DNA of 64,000 bases. Source: Acinetobacter lwoffii (GTDB taxonomy: Bacteria; Pseudomonadota; Gammaproteobacteria; Pseudomonadales; Moraxellaceae). Below, piece after piece: positions 51,801 to 60,804 of this stretch. The stretch lies in contig NZ_DCLL01000029.1 of NCBI RefSeq assembly GCF_002321025.1, forward strand, positions 21,734-85,733, written 5' to 3'. The notes below the pieces were generated by a model. The model had not been told where the DNA came from and made no database searches. It saw only the letters and a list, made by a program, of their open reading frames with translations. How positions within the stretch are numbered: the stretch's first letter is position 1; every line of letters begins with the position of its first letter. The position numbers were made by a program, and so were the translations under genes.

Positions 51801-52565
51801 CGTGATATTCATGAGTTCTTCACTAACCAGATGCCGAGCTGGCAGCAACTGCAACAGGCCTTACGTCATTTTGAGAAAAACAAACAGGCGCTGGGCAGTG
51901 ATGAGGTGGCAAAAAAAGCCCTCTCCGAATTACATCGTATTTTCACCCTTGAATCGCCCTATGGCCTGTTAAATAAAGTGGCTGATTTGGTTCGCACAGT
52001 GGAAAGCATCAATGAGCAATTGCTGACTGAGAAGCGTAATCAGGCGATAGAACACATTGATGACAAGATCAAGCAGTTAGAAGCTGAGATTAAAAACAGT
52101 GGCATCGCTACCGCTGAGCTGAGTAACAAGCTATTACGCCCACTACAACTGCTTAAAACGGATATTGAAGTGGAAACTAGCCTGTCCACCATCTATATGC
52201 TGCAAACCCAAACCGCCGTGGAGCGTTTTGATGAAGTCTTGTATGAGTTGGAAAGCGAAGTTCGTACGGAAATCCAGCGTCAGGCCAAAGCGGCACAACT
52301 GGCTCAGAGCAAAGCAGAGAGTGTAACCAACACTGCAACCACCTCCAGTCCAGCTACATCAACACCTGCTGCGAGTCCGGTACAGCCTGCGACAGCCGTA
52401 GTGCCACCGAAACCTGTTGTCGAAGTCGATGTCGCCAGCATTTACAGCAAAAGTTCAAGTAGTGTCTACCTGGAAACAGAAGAATCAGTGGATCAGTTTG
52501 TAGACGCACTCAAAGCTGAATTGAAAAAAATTGTGAGTGACAAAAAGCGTGTGCGTATCCGCTAA
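48885..52565 (+). CDS. brxC: BREX ATPase BrxC
   Basis: A 1226-aa P-loop ATPase and central BREX component. Walker A GFFGSGKSHFLK lies near residues 72-83, Walker B MLFLVDEVGQF near 263, and sensor-like IIVTSQAD follows. A long helical region runs through ~560-1120, and the tail before the last 45 residues is rich in Ser/Thr/Ala/Pro (ATTSSPATSTPAASP), probably a flexible linker. BrxC belongs to the ORC/Cdc6-like AAA+ group. The codon use and GC content are higher than in the recombinase module to the left, matching pglZ and brxL. Confidence 0.95.
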   Translation: MNIKELFYKPLDRAINGVVKADQNDNTTVYQELDEYVVTNELEKHFRDFFQSYGTDLSDPSIANRVGVWISGFFGSGKSHFLKTLSYILANKVARDAQGNERSAAEFFDESKIRDAFIRADIGKAVSHHADVILFNIDSKASSNDDGNPILNVFLRVFNEYQGFSADHPHIAHMERHLSQKGVYERFKQAFEESSGMSWLEERDGYQFYQDDVETAISQALNLSAEAAHKWFEDSEQTFSVSVENFCQWVKEYLDSKGPQQRMLFLVDEVGQFIGSDTRLMLTLQTITENLGTICKGRAWIIVTSQADIDAVLGEMSSSKANDFSKIAGRFKTRLSLSSSNTDEVIQKRLLRKTPEAEALLRSVFEQKGDILKNQITFDRSGPTLKNYEGPDSFIHNYPFAPYHFQLVQKVFEEIRKVGATGAHLAYGERSMLDAFQMAANAIATDEVGALVPFHRFYTSVEGFLDTAVKRTIDQAGQNKTLDGFDVQMLRTLFMIRYVDIIKGTLDNLVTLSIEKIDEDKLALRKRIEESLQRLEKESLITRNGDEFLFLTNEERDITRKIKATDLAASEENKELANLIFKDLLRDQNKYRHQANKMDYQIGRFLDSHSLDGKYESDLKVEIISPLDTEYNLYTEAYCIGKSTQAEGQILFKLADDKQFFNELRTWLKTNKFIRLNDDGTQSDISRILADRGRENQERKKRLRVRVEEMLLEAESYALGQHLQLSSSSPITKLDEACRYLLENTYTKLSYLQVYQQDAWRELNAVLTVDDMAQLGLSLDGGQSNPKALQEVEQYIALRATGTERILVSDVVDRFAKRPYGWPDAEILLLVGQLAAMGRISLQLNGGSLQLKDAFEPLQNSRRRRDVSIIKKRQTDDQVLKQARQLTQDLFSAMGPATEKELFEFYTQHFNNWLANFKSYKSKTDVGQFPGKKVIEKSILTLERLLANSDSFDFFKAVVENKDDYLDLEEDYRDIHEFFTNQMPSWQQLQQALRHFEKNKQALGSDEVAKKALSELHRIFTLESPYGLLNKVADLVRTVESINEQLLTEKRNQAIEHIDDKIKQLEAEIKNSGIATAELSNKLLRPLQLLKTDIEVETSLSTIYMLQTQTAVERFDEVLYELESEVRTEIQRQAKAAQLAQSKAESVTNTATTSSPATSTPAASPVQPATAVVPPKPVVEVDVASIYSKSSSSVYLETEESVDQFVDALKAELKKIVSDKKRVRIR

Positions 52566-52611
52566 CTTGGGTTAGGGATATCGGCATCAGTCATTAATTA
52601 AAGGTTTAAAG

Positions 52612-55600
52612 ATGAATACCAGTAATATTAAAAAATACGCACCGCAAGCACGAAATGATTTTATCGCAGCGATGCGCAAGCAGGCGGCCAAATATGGCAT
52701 CACCGCAGACAGCATTTTACCGGCTGAACAGAAAGGCGACTTGCTGCTGATTGGCGATCAGGTTTTTCCGCTATCCGTCATGAAACCACGTGACAAGCTG
52801 ATCAAACGCATTCAAACCAGCAGTTTTGAGCAGACGATTGATTATATCGCTTACAGCTGGTTTAACCGTCTCTGTGCGATTCGTTACATGGAATGCAAAG
52901 GCTTACTGGATCATGGCCGCCGTGTACTGAGCAGTGCTGATGGCAGTGCCGGCTTGCCACAGATTCTGGAAGAATGTCTGGATATTGACCTACCAGGTTT
53001 AGATGCCAGCCGTGTGGCTGAGTTAAAGCTGGATGGCAATAAAGACGAAGAACTCTATCGTGAATTGTTACTGGCGCAGTGTCATGCGTTGAATCAGGTG
53101 ATGCCACTGCTGTTCGAACAGGTGTCTGATGAATCTGAACTACTATTACCGGATAATCTTACCAAAACCGATTCGTTGATCCGTGATCTGGTCAGCAGCA
53201 TTCCGGAAGAAGACTGGTCGGATGTACAGATTATTGGCTGGCTGTATCAGTTCTATATTTCTGAAAAGAAAGATCAGGTGATTGGTAAAGTCGTCAAGAG
53301 TGAGGACATTCCTGCAGCGACACAGTTATTCACCCCAAACTGGATTGTAAAGTATTTGGTGCAAAACAGTGTTGGTCGTCTATGGATGATGGCACAGCCA
53401 GAAAGTATGCTTGCCAGTGAGTGGGAATACTACATTCAGCCAGCGGAACAAACTGATGAGGTCAATGCCCAGTTAAAACAGCTGATTGATATGCGGATCA
53501 GTGAAGATGGCGATACTTTAAACCCTGAAAGTATTACGGTACTGGATCCGGCCTGTGGTTCGGGGCATATTCTGGTGGAAGCTTATGATTGCCTCAAAGC
53601 GATTTATCTGGAACGTGGTTACCGGAGTCGTGATATTCCACGTTTGATTCTGGAAAATAACCTGTACGGCATTGATATTGATACTCGTGCGGCACAGTTG
53701 GCGAGTTTTGCGCTGTTGATGAAAGCGCGTGAGGATGACCGCCGTTTATTTGGCAATCCACCAAAGCTCAATATTATTGCGTTACAGGACAGTCTTGAGT
53801 TGGATGCAGATCAAATCTGGCAAGATCTGAATTTCAATCAAGCATGGCAAAAAGGCAGTCATGTCGATCTGTTTGGCAATGATCAAAAGGATTTAAGCAG
53901 TCCTGAAAATGATGCGCGTTATACTTTGATTCAAGAACTGGTCGAAAAATTTAAAGAAGCCAAAACTTTTGGTTCTTTAATTTGTATGGATAGCCCAGAA
54001 CAAGATTTTATCGATTTGCAAAATACCTTAGAAGGCTTGCTTATTGAGGGCGATACCTTACAGAAAGCCGCTGCTAAAAAATTATTGCCTTTGGTGATTC
54101 AAGCAAAACTCTTAGCTAAAAAATATGATGCTGTAATCGCTAACCCGCCGTATATGGGCGGTAAGGGAATGAATACAGCTTTAAAAGACTTTGCCAAAAA
54201 GAAATTTCCAGACAGTAAGTCTGACCTGTTTGCTATGTTTATCGAGCGCGGTTTTGTATGGTGTAAGGACAGTGGTTTCAATAGCATGGTGACCATGCAA
54301 AGTTGGATGTTCTTATCGTCCTATGAAGCGATGCGTGAAAAGCTGTTACAAGATCGTACGATTCAAACGATGGCACATTTAGGTGCACGAGCATTCCCTG
54401 AAATTTCAGGTGACGTCGTACAAACGACTGCTTTTGTGATGCAAGGTAAACTTTTAGATAGATTTAAGCCAGTATTTTTCAGACTTGCAGATACAGCACA
54501 AGATTTTAAAGAAGTTGAATTAAAAGCAGGATTAAATCGCTTTGATGCAACTTTTCAGAATGATTTTAAGAAAATTCCAGGGTCTCCTATTGCTTACTGG
54601 ATGAGTGATAAAGTACGAAAAGCATTTCTAGATAATCCATCTCTTGGTAGCTTGATGAATGCAGCAGTAGGTCAAAATACAGGAGATAATGATCGATTTC
54701 TAAAAATTTGGTCAGAAGTAAGTTTTGAGAAAATTGGAATTGGTTTCTCTAACTTGTCAGAAGTCACAGATTCTGATTATAAATGGTTTCCATATAATAA
54801 AGGAGGACCTTATAGGAAGTGGTATGGAAATATTTTCTATGTATTAAATTGGTCTAATGATGGCAAAGAAATTAAAGATTTTGCTGTTATTAGGAATAAT
54901 GGAAAGCATTGGTCACGATATATTCAGAATTTACATTACATGTTAAAAGAGGGGGTTTCATGGAGTGCAACGAGCTCAGCTGATTTTGGTTGTCGTTTTA
55001 CTCCATTAGGATTTTTCTTTGATGTAAAAGGTACGTCAGGTTTTACTAAAAATATAGATGTTAAAATATTAGCAGCTTATTTAACGACAAATGTAGTATC
55101 TTTTTTCCTTAAATTTTTAAATCCAACTATTGAGTTTCAAACAAGGGATATTAAGAATCTACCTTTTCCTGAAAGCGTATTGTCAGATAATAGAGTTTTA
55201 TCTATAGCTTCACAAAATATTTTTATTTCAAAATCTGACTGGGACTCCTATGAAACCTCATGGGACTTTACTCAAAATCCAATCATTCGTACGGGGCAGC
55301 TAAATTTAGAACAAGCATTCAACACATGGCAGCAGCAAAATGCTGACGCCGTGACTGAAATGAAACGTCTGGAAGAAGAAAACAACAAGCTGTTTATTGA
55401 GGCTTATGGTTTACAGGATGAACTGACTCCAGATGTACCTGATGAGCAGATTACTTTAACCCGAGCCGACCGTGAAAAAGACAGCCAGCGTTTAGTTTCT
55501 TATGCACTGGGTTGCATGATGGGACGTTACAGCTTGGATGAACCAGGCTTAATCTATGCCCATGCAGGCAATCAAGACTTTGATGCCAGCCGTTATCAAA

Positions 55601-56217
55601 GATTCCCAGCCGATGCGGATGGTATTATTCCACTGACCGAAATGCATTGGTTTGAAGATGATGCAACACATCGTATCCAAGAGTTTTTAACTGCAGTTTG
55701 GGGCAAAGACACGCTGGATACCAATATGCTTTGGCTGGCAGAAAGTTTGGACAAAAAAGCCAGTGAAACAGCAGAAGATACCATTCGCCGTTACCTAGCC
55801 AGCAAGTTCTATAAAGACCACATGCAAACCTATAAAAAGCGCCCGATCTACTGGCTATTCAGCAGTGGTAAACAGGGGGCTTTCCAGGCATTGGTGTATT
55901 TGCACCGCTATAACGAAAGTACTTTGGCACGTATGCGTACCGAATATGTCATGCCACTGATTTCCAAAATGGCGGCTATGGTGAATTCTTTGCAAAGTGA
56001 AATCGAAAACAGTGATTCAGCTGCTGAAATTAAACGTAAAGAGAAAGAATTACAGAACTTACATAAACAACAGGCTGAACTGAGTAGCTTTGAAGAAAAA
56101 CTGCGTCACTATGCTGATCAGCGTATATCACTGGATCTAGATGATGGGGTGAAAGTGAACTACGGCAAGTTTGGGGACTTGTTGGCTGAAGTCAAAGCAG
56201 TGACGGGGGAGAAATAA
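52612..56217 (+). CDS. pglX: BREX adenine-specific DNA methyltransferase PglX
   Basis: A 1201-aa N6-adenine methyltransferase that marks host DNA at the BREX recognition sequence and takes part in exclusion. The SAM-binding motif VLDPACGSGHILVEAYDC lies at ~310-325 and the catalytic NPPYMGG at ~510-517. Residues ~660-885 (54590-55270) are distinctly AT-rich and likely form the target-recognition domain. The flanking parts resemble the rest of the operon in composition, suggesting exchange of the specificity segment. A coiled-coil runs near ~1125-1170. The full length appears intact. AAAGG precedes the ATG, and the stop codon overlaps the brxU start by 1 bp. Confidence 0.95.
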   Translation: MNTSNIKKYAPQARNDFIAAMRKQAAKYGITADSILPAEQKGDLLLIGDQVFPLSVMKPRDKLIKRIQTSSFEQTIDYIAYSWFNRLCAIRYMECKGLLDHGRRVLSSADGSAGLPQILEECLDIDLPGLDASRVAELKLDGNKDEELYRELLLAQCHALNQVMPLLFEQVSDESELLLPDNLTKTDSLIRDLVSSIPEEDWSDVQIIGWLYQFYISEKKDQVIGKVVKSEDIPAATQLFTPNWIVKYLVQNSVGRLWMMAQPESMLASEWEYYIQPAEQTDEVNAQLKQLIDMRISEDGDTLNPESITVLDPACGSGHILVEAYDCLKAIYLERGYRSRDIPRLILENNLYGIDIDTRAAQLASFALLMKAREDDRRLFGNPPKLNIIALQDSLELDADQIWQDLNFNQAWQKGSHVDLFGNDQKDLSSPENDARYTLIQELVEKFKEAKTFGSLICMDSPEQDFIDLQNTLEGLLIEGDTLQKAAAKKLLPLVIQAKLLAKKYDAVIANPPYMGGKGMNTALKDFAKKKFPDSKSDLFAMFIERGFVWCKDSGFNSMVTMQSWMFLSSYEAMREKLLQDRTIQTMAHLGARAFPEISGDVVQTTAFVMQGKLLDRFKPVFFRLADTAQDFKEVELKAGLNRFDATFQNDFKKIPGSPIAYWMSDKVRKAFLDNPSLGSLMNAAVGQNTGDNDRFLKIWSEVSFEKIGIGFSNLSEVTDSDYKWFPYNKGGPYRKWYGNIFYVLNWSNDGKEIKDFAVIRNNGKHWSRYIQNLHYMLKEGVSWSATSSADFGCRFTPLGFFFDVKGTSGFTKNIDVKILAAYLTTNVVSFFLKFLNPTIEFQTRDIKNLPFPESVLSDNRVLSIASQNIFISKSDWDSYETSWDFTQNPIIRTGQLNLEQAFNTWQQQNADAVTEMKRLEEENNKLFIEAYGLQDELTPDVPDEQITLTRADREKDSQRLVSYALGCMMGRYSLDEPGLIYAHAGNQDFDASRYQRFPADADGIIPLTEMHWFEDDATHRIQEFLTAVWGKDTLDTNMLWLAESLDKKASETAEDTIRRYLASKFYKDHMQTYKKRPIYWLFSSGKQGAFQALVYLHRYNESTLARMRTEYVMPLISKMAAMVNSLQSEIENSDSAAEIKRKEKELQNLHKQQAELSSFEEKLRHYADQRISLDLDDGVKVNYGKFGDLLAEVKAVTGEK

Positions 56218-58154
56218 TGCAATTAAGAAGCTTAAATGAAATTTTTGAAAATCGACTTATTCGGATCCCTGACTATCAAAGGGGATATGCCTGGCGTAAA
56301 CAACAACTTAAAGATTTCTGGGAAGACTTAACCTTACTTGAAGCAGATCGCGTTCATTATACAGGGGTTATTACCTTAGAAGCAGTAGACCGTAAAACTT
56401 GGTCGAAGTGGGAAGACGATGAATGGCTGATTGATGATCTTGATTATAAGCCCTACTTTGTCGTGGATGGTCAGCAGCGATTAACGACAGCGATTATTTT
56501 AATACAGGCGATTATTGAAACAGTTCCTGATGGAAAAAGTATCGCAAATCAGTTTGTTTCTGATCTAAAAGCAAAATTTGTTCAAAGAAAGCCAACGGAT
56601 GGGATTCGTGAAAGCTATATCTTTGGCTATGAAAAAGATAATCCAAGTGATGAGTTTTTAAGAACTAAAATTTTTGGTTTGCAGTCTCATACTAATCAAT
56701 TGCAGGAAACGCTGTATACACGCAATTTATTCAATGCAAAGAAATTTTTTAAAGAAAAATTAGTGGAACTGAGCTTTGAAGAAATCACGGTTTTGTACAA
56801 AAAATTGACGCAAAAATTGCGTTTTAACTTGTATGAAATTGATGATGAGATCGACGTATTTGTTACGTTTGAAACCATGAATAATCGTGGCAAATCCTTA
56901 ACCAATTTGGAGTTGCTGAAAAACCGATTGATTTATCTGTCGACATTATATCGTGACAATCAGGGGCGTTCTAAGCTTCGAAAAAATATTAATGATGCAT
57001 GGAAAACCATTTATGAGTATCTAGGTAAAAATCCTGAAAAACCTTTGCCAGATGATGAGTTCTTAAAAAATCATTGGATTATGTATTTCAAATACAGTCG
57101 TGATAAAGGGGATGATTATAAAAAATTCCTGCTGGATGAAAAATTTAATGCCCGTTGTATCACGCATCCAAAAAATGCCCAAGACACCTTGAAAATTGAA
57201 GAGATTCAGGATTATGTAGCAAGTCTTCAACAGTCTGTTATGAATTGGTTCTATTTACATAATCCTTATTTCCCAGTAGCAAATAATCTTTCTGATGATG
57301 AGCAATTATGGCTAGATCGTCTAGGACGTTTGGGTTTTAATGCATTTAGACCTCTAATCTTAGCTGCTTATAATACCAATACTCCTGCAACCAAGATCGC
57401 TGAATTACTGAAAGTTGCAGAGCGGTTTGCTTTTACTTTATTTAGTTTGAGTCAACGACGTGCCAATACAGGAGACTCAGCAATCTATGGTTTAGCACGT
57501 GAGCTTTTAACGGGGAGAAACACAATCGATGCAACGATTAATTCAATAGAGGGATTAATCACACGATTCTTTGATCCACATAACTATTTCACTTATATCG
57601 AAGACAAATATAAGTTTAGGGATGGATTCTACTCATGGAAAGGTATTCGTTATTTTCTTTATGAATATGAACATTATCTCAAAGAGAAAGGAAAGAATCC
57701 TACAACCAAATTAATGTGGAATGAGTTTACTGAAAGTTTGGAGGGTTATGTAACTTTAGAGCATATCTATCCACAAAAAGATACAGATCCATACTGGGTT
57801 AGTAAATTTGGCCATCTTGATGAGCAACAAAGAAAATGGCTTACACATTCTTTAGGTAACTTATTGCCATTATCTCGTTCAAAAAATTCTTCATTACAAA
57901 ATGACAGTTTTGATTTAAAGAAAAATAATGACGATGGTATTGGATATTACAATGGATCTGTTTCGGAAAATGAAGTCAATCTTAAGAATGATTGGACACC
58001 ACAAGAAATCTTAGAACGAGGTCTAGAGCTACTTCATTTTATGGAGGAAAGATGGGACATTCAATTAGGAGATGAAGCATTTAAACGAAAACTACTTCAC
58101 CTTGATAGTATCCAGATATTTGTTCCTCAAGATCAAAAAGAGGTAGTTGCATGA
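56217..58154 (+). CDS. brxU: BrxU-like GmrSD-family type IV restriction enzyme
   Basis: A 645-aa DUF262 + DUF1524 protein. The N-terminal DUF262 domain has the nucleotide-binding DGQQRLTTAII (~84-94) and FETMNNRGKSLTNLELLKNR (~220-240). The C-terminal DUF1524 domain has the His-Me/HNH-like LEHIYPQKDTDPYW (~513-526) and HSLGNLLPLSRSKNSSLQND. BrxU of Escherichia fergusonii, located between pglX and pglZ as here, is a type IV enzyme that cleaves DNA carrying modified cytosines and complements BREX. The 1-bp and 4-bp overlaps with its neighbours show tight coupling, yet the gene is more AT-rich than either, pointing to later acquisition. Confidence 0.88.
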   Translation: MQLRSLNEIFENRLIRIPDYQRGYAWRKQQLKDFWEDLTLLEADRVHYTGVITLEAVDRKTWSKWEDDEWLIDDLDYKPYFVVDGQQRLTTAIILIQAIIETVPDGKSIANQFVSDLKAKFVQRKPTDGIRESYIFGYEKDNPSDEFLRTKIFGLQSHTNQLQETLYTRNLFNAKKFFKEKLVELSFEEITVLYKKLTQKLRFNLYEIDDEIDVFVTFETMNNRGKSLTNLELLKNRLIYLSTLYRDNQGRSKLRKNINDAWKTIYEYLGKNPEKPLPDDEFLKNHWIMYFKYSRDKGDDYKKFLLDEKFNARCITHPKNAQDTLKIEEIQDYVASLQQSVMNWFYLHNPYFPVANNLSDDEQLWLDRLGRLGFNAFRPLILAAYNTNTPATKIAELLKVAERFAFTLFSLSQRRANTGDSAIYGLARELLTGRNTIDATINSIEGLITRFFDPHNYFTYIEDKYKFRDGFYSWKGIRYFLYEYEHYLKEKGKNPTTKLMWNEFTESLEGYVTLEHIYPQKDTDPYWVSKFGHLDEQQRKWLTHSLGNLLPLSRSKNSSLQNDSFDLKKNNDDGIGYYNGSVSENEVNLKNDWTPQEILERGLELLHFMEERWDIQLGDEAFKRKLLHLDSIQIFVPQDQKEVVA

Positions 58155-60775
58155 ATCTGGATCAATTACAAAAAGGTCTGGAACAGGCTTTCTACACCGA
58201 ACAACACCGAATTGTCTTCTGGTACGATGCGGAACAGTCTTTTAGCGAAGAAGTAAAGGCGTTAAAACTGAATGATGTCCAGATTCTGAATATGGCAGAC
58301 GAATCCAGCCTTGCGATTAAGCTTAAACTGGAACTTGAAGATCAGCAGGGCAAATACTTGCTGTATTTCCCAAGTGCTGAGCCTGAAACTGAAAAAGACT
58401 GGTTACTGGATATCAAGCTGTATTCACGCAGCTTCTATGCCGATCGTTTCTCGATTATTTTTAATGAGCTTGGCTTACAGCAGCAAAGTTTAAGAGAACA
58501 TCTGGCCAAACGTGAAGAGTTCCTCAAAGCCAAAGCCCGTCTGAGTACCTTAAAACGCTATATCCAGCCTGATGCAGATGCACAGGATCTGGATATGGCC
58601 ATGATTGCAGCTGTGGTCAAGGCCGACAGTGCCGAGCTGATGCATATTGTCCTGGCGTTGGCAGATGAAATGGTACAGCAGAACCTGGCTCTGGAAGTCA
58701 ATCCAGAATCCTTTGCTGAACTGGAAAAATTCCAACTGGTGCCAGCTTTAGTCACCGCATTACAGGCGGAAATTGGTTATCCAGCATCGGTTGAAGAATT
58801 GAATGGGGAAGCACCATTCAAGCTCGGTACGTTCTTTATCCGTTTGATGACTACAGGTTTCTGTGAAAGCCTGGGCGATATACCGCTATGGGCTCAGGAA
58901 CTGGTGATGTCATCAGTCAGCTCCCGTGCAACAGCCAGAGCCTTTTTGTCGCGCTGGAGAGACAGCTCCAAATACTACCCAACCTTCGATACACTCTCCC
59001 AGACCGTGGCCAATGCACTGCGGATCCAAGAAAAGGTCGGGGCTTTTGATCTGGAGCAGCTGCTCGATGTCATGACCTTTGAAGTGATTGAACAAAAGAT
59101 CATTGTCGATCTGGCCAGTCATATCCCTGCAGCCGCCAAGGCTGAACTGGAACATTTCAAAACGGTTATTTCTACCCGTCTGGATGGCTATTGGGCGTCC
59201 AAACATAAGGACGATGCAACCCGCCGTAAATACCGTACCGTCTATACAGCGTTGCAGGCAGCGATTGAGCTGTTCAGTCTGCGACTGCTGTTTGATTCTG
59301 GGTTCTATTTCGAATCCAGCGAAGCCTTGTATAAAGCCTACGAGCAGGAGTTGTATCGCTTTGATATGGCCTATCGCCACTACAGTGCTGCTTCTCAACG
59401 CGCTCATGTCGATATCCTGAAAAAACTCGATGAAGAAGTCGAAAATTGCTATTCCTACTGGTTTATTGATCACCTGGCACGAAACTGGGGAGATCGGATT
59501 GAAGCTGAGCAACGCTTGAATGTCTGGAAAGTGGCAGATATTCCAAATCAGCAGAACTTCTACTATACCCACGTCAGACCCTTACTCAATTCTGCAACGA
59601 AACGCCGTATTGTGGTAATTATCAGTGATGCTTTCCGTTATGAAGCTGCGGTAGAGCTGCGCGATCGTATCAATGAAAAGCGTTATTCTGAAGCGACCTT
59701 GTCTTCACAGCTGGGCGTTGTTCCAAGTTACACCACACTTGGCATGGCCTCGTTGTTGCCGCATCAGACTTTGGAGTACAAAGAGGCCGCAGGTGATGAT
59801 GTTTTAGTAGATGGGCAGTCCAGCAAAGGGACTGCAGCACGATCCAAAATTCTGGCTGCCTATAATGGATTGGCGGTTACCGCTGAAACGGTAAAAGGTT
59901 GGTCGCGTGATGAAGGCCGTGAAGCGCTGAAAGACCATGATTTGATTTACGTTTATCACAACGTGATTGATGCTCGGGGAGACAGTGCCTCTACAGAATC
60001 AGAAACCTTTATGGCGGTGGAACATGCCATTGAAGAGCTGACTGAACTTAGCCGCAAAATTTTAATGCACTTTAATATTTCCACCCTGTTGATTACAGCC
60101 GACCATGGCTTCTTGTTCCAGCAAAGTAAACTGGAATCTGCGGATCGTTCAAGCTTGACTGAAAAACCTGCCAATACATTGAAAAGCAAAAAACGCTATG
60201 TGATTGGGCATGGTTTACCAGAGAGCAAGGAAGCATGGAAAGGCTCAACCCAAGCCACGGCAGGCACACTATCTGCGACTGATTTCTGGATTCCAAAAGG
60301 GGCGAACCGTTTCCATTTTGTAGGAGGCTCACGTTTCGTGCATGGCGGCATCATGCCTCAGGAAATCGTAGTGCCTGTACTAACGGTAAAACAGCTACGT
60401 GGTGAAAAGGCTGGACAGCGCACCAAGCGTAAAGTTGAGGTCATTTCTACCAAATCCACGCTGAAGATGGTCAGTAATATCCAGAAGTTTGACTTGATGC
60501 AAACTGAAGCCGTCACGGAACTGGTGATTCCAGTGACCCTGTCGATTGCCATTTATGATGGGGATGTCAAAGTTTCCAGTGAAGAAACCCTGACCTTTGA
60601 TAGCACTACCGACTCTGTTGCGGAACGGGTGAAACAGGTCAGACTGTCATTATCCGGTACTGATTTTGACCGTAAGAAAGATTACTTCCTGGTGCTGAAG
60701 GACAAAGACCTGAATATCGAAATGCAGCGCTATAAGGTCACCATTGATCTGGCATTTACTGATGACTTCTTCTGA
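58151..60775 (+). CDS. pglZ: BREX phosphatase-fold protein PglZ
   Basis: An 874-aa BREX core protein. The PglZ domain of the alkaline phosphatase superfamily carries the metal-binding VVIISDAFRYEAAVELR (~488-504) and LLITADHGFLFQ (~646-657), with YTTLGMASLLPHQ between them. The N-terminal ~450 residues are helical and probably contact BrxB and PglX. The C-terminal beta-rich part follows KRYVIGHGLPE. The start overlaps the stop of brxU by 4 bp (ATGA). Confidence 0.95.
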   Translation: MNLDQLQKGLEQAFYTEQHRIVFWYDAEQSFSEEVKALKLNDVQILNMADESSLAIKLKLELEDQQGKYLLYFPSAEPETEKDWLLDIKLYSRSFYADRFSIIFNELGLQQQSLREHLAKREEFLKAKARLSTLKRYIQPDADAQDLDMAMIAAVVKADSAELMHIVLALADEMVQQNLALEVNPESFAELEKFQLVPALVTALQAEIGYPASVEELNGEAPFKLGTFFIRLMTTGFCESLGDIPLWAQELVMSSVSSRATARAFLSRWRDSSKYYPTFDTLSQTVANALRIQEKVGAFDLEQLLDVMTFEVIEQKIIVDLASHIPAAAKAELEHFKTVISTRLDGYWASKHKDDATRRKYRTVYTALQAAIELFSLRLLFDSGFYFESSEALYKAYEQELYRFDMAYRHYSAASQRAHVDILKKLDEEVENCYSYWFIDHLARNWGDRIEAEQRLNVWKVADIPNQQNFYYTHVRPLLNSATKRRIVVIISDAFRYEAAVELRDRINEKRYSEATLSSQLGVVPSYTTLGMASLLPHQTLEYKEAAGDDVLVDGQSSKGTAARSKILAAYNGLAVTAETVKGWSRDEGREALKDHDLIYVYHNVIDARGDSASTESETFMAVEHAIEELTELSRKILMHFNISTLLITADHGFLFQQSKLESADRSSLTEKPANTLKSKKRYVIGHGLPESKEAWKGSTQATAGTLSATDFWIPKGANRFHFVGGSRFVHGGIMPQEIVVPVLTVKQLRGEKAGQRTKRKVEVISTKSTLKMVSNIQKFDLMQTEAVTELVIPVTLSIAIYDGDVKVSSEETLTFDSTTDSVAERVKQVRLSLSGTDFDRKKDYFLVLKDKDLNIEMQRYKVTIDLAFTDDFF

Positions 60776-60804
60776 TAACGAATTAACGATAGAGCGTGGC
60801 GTAT

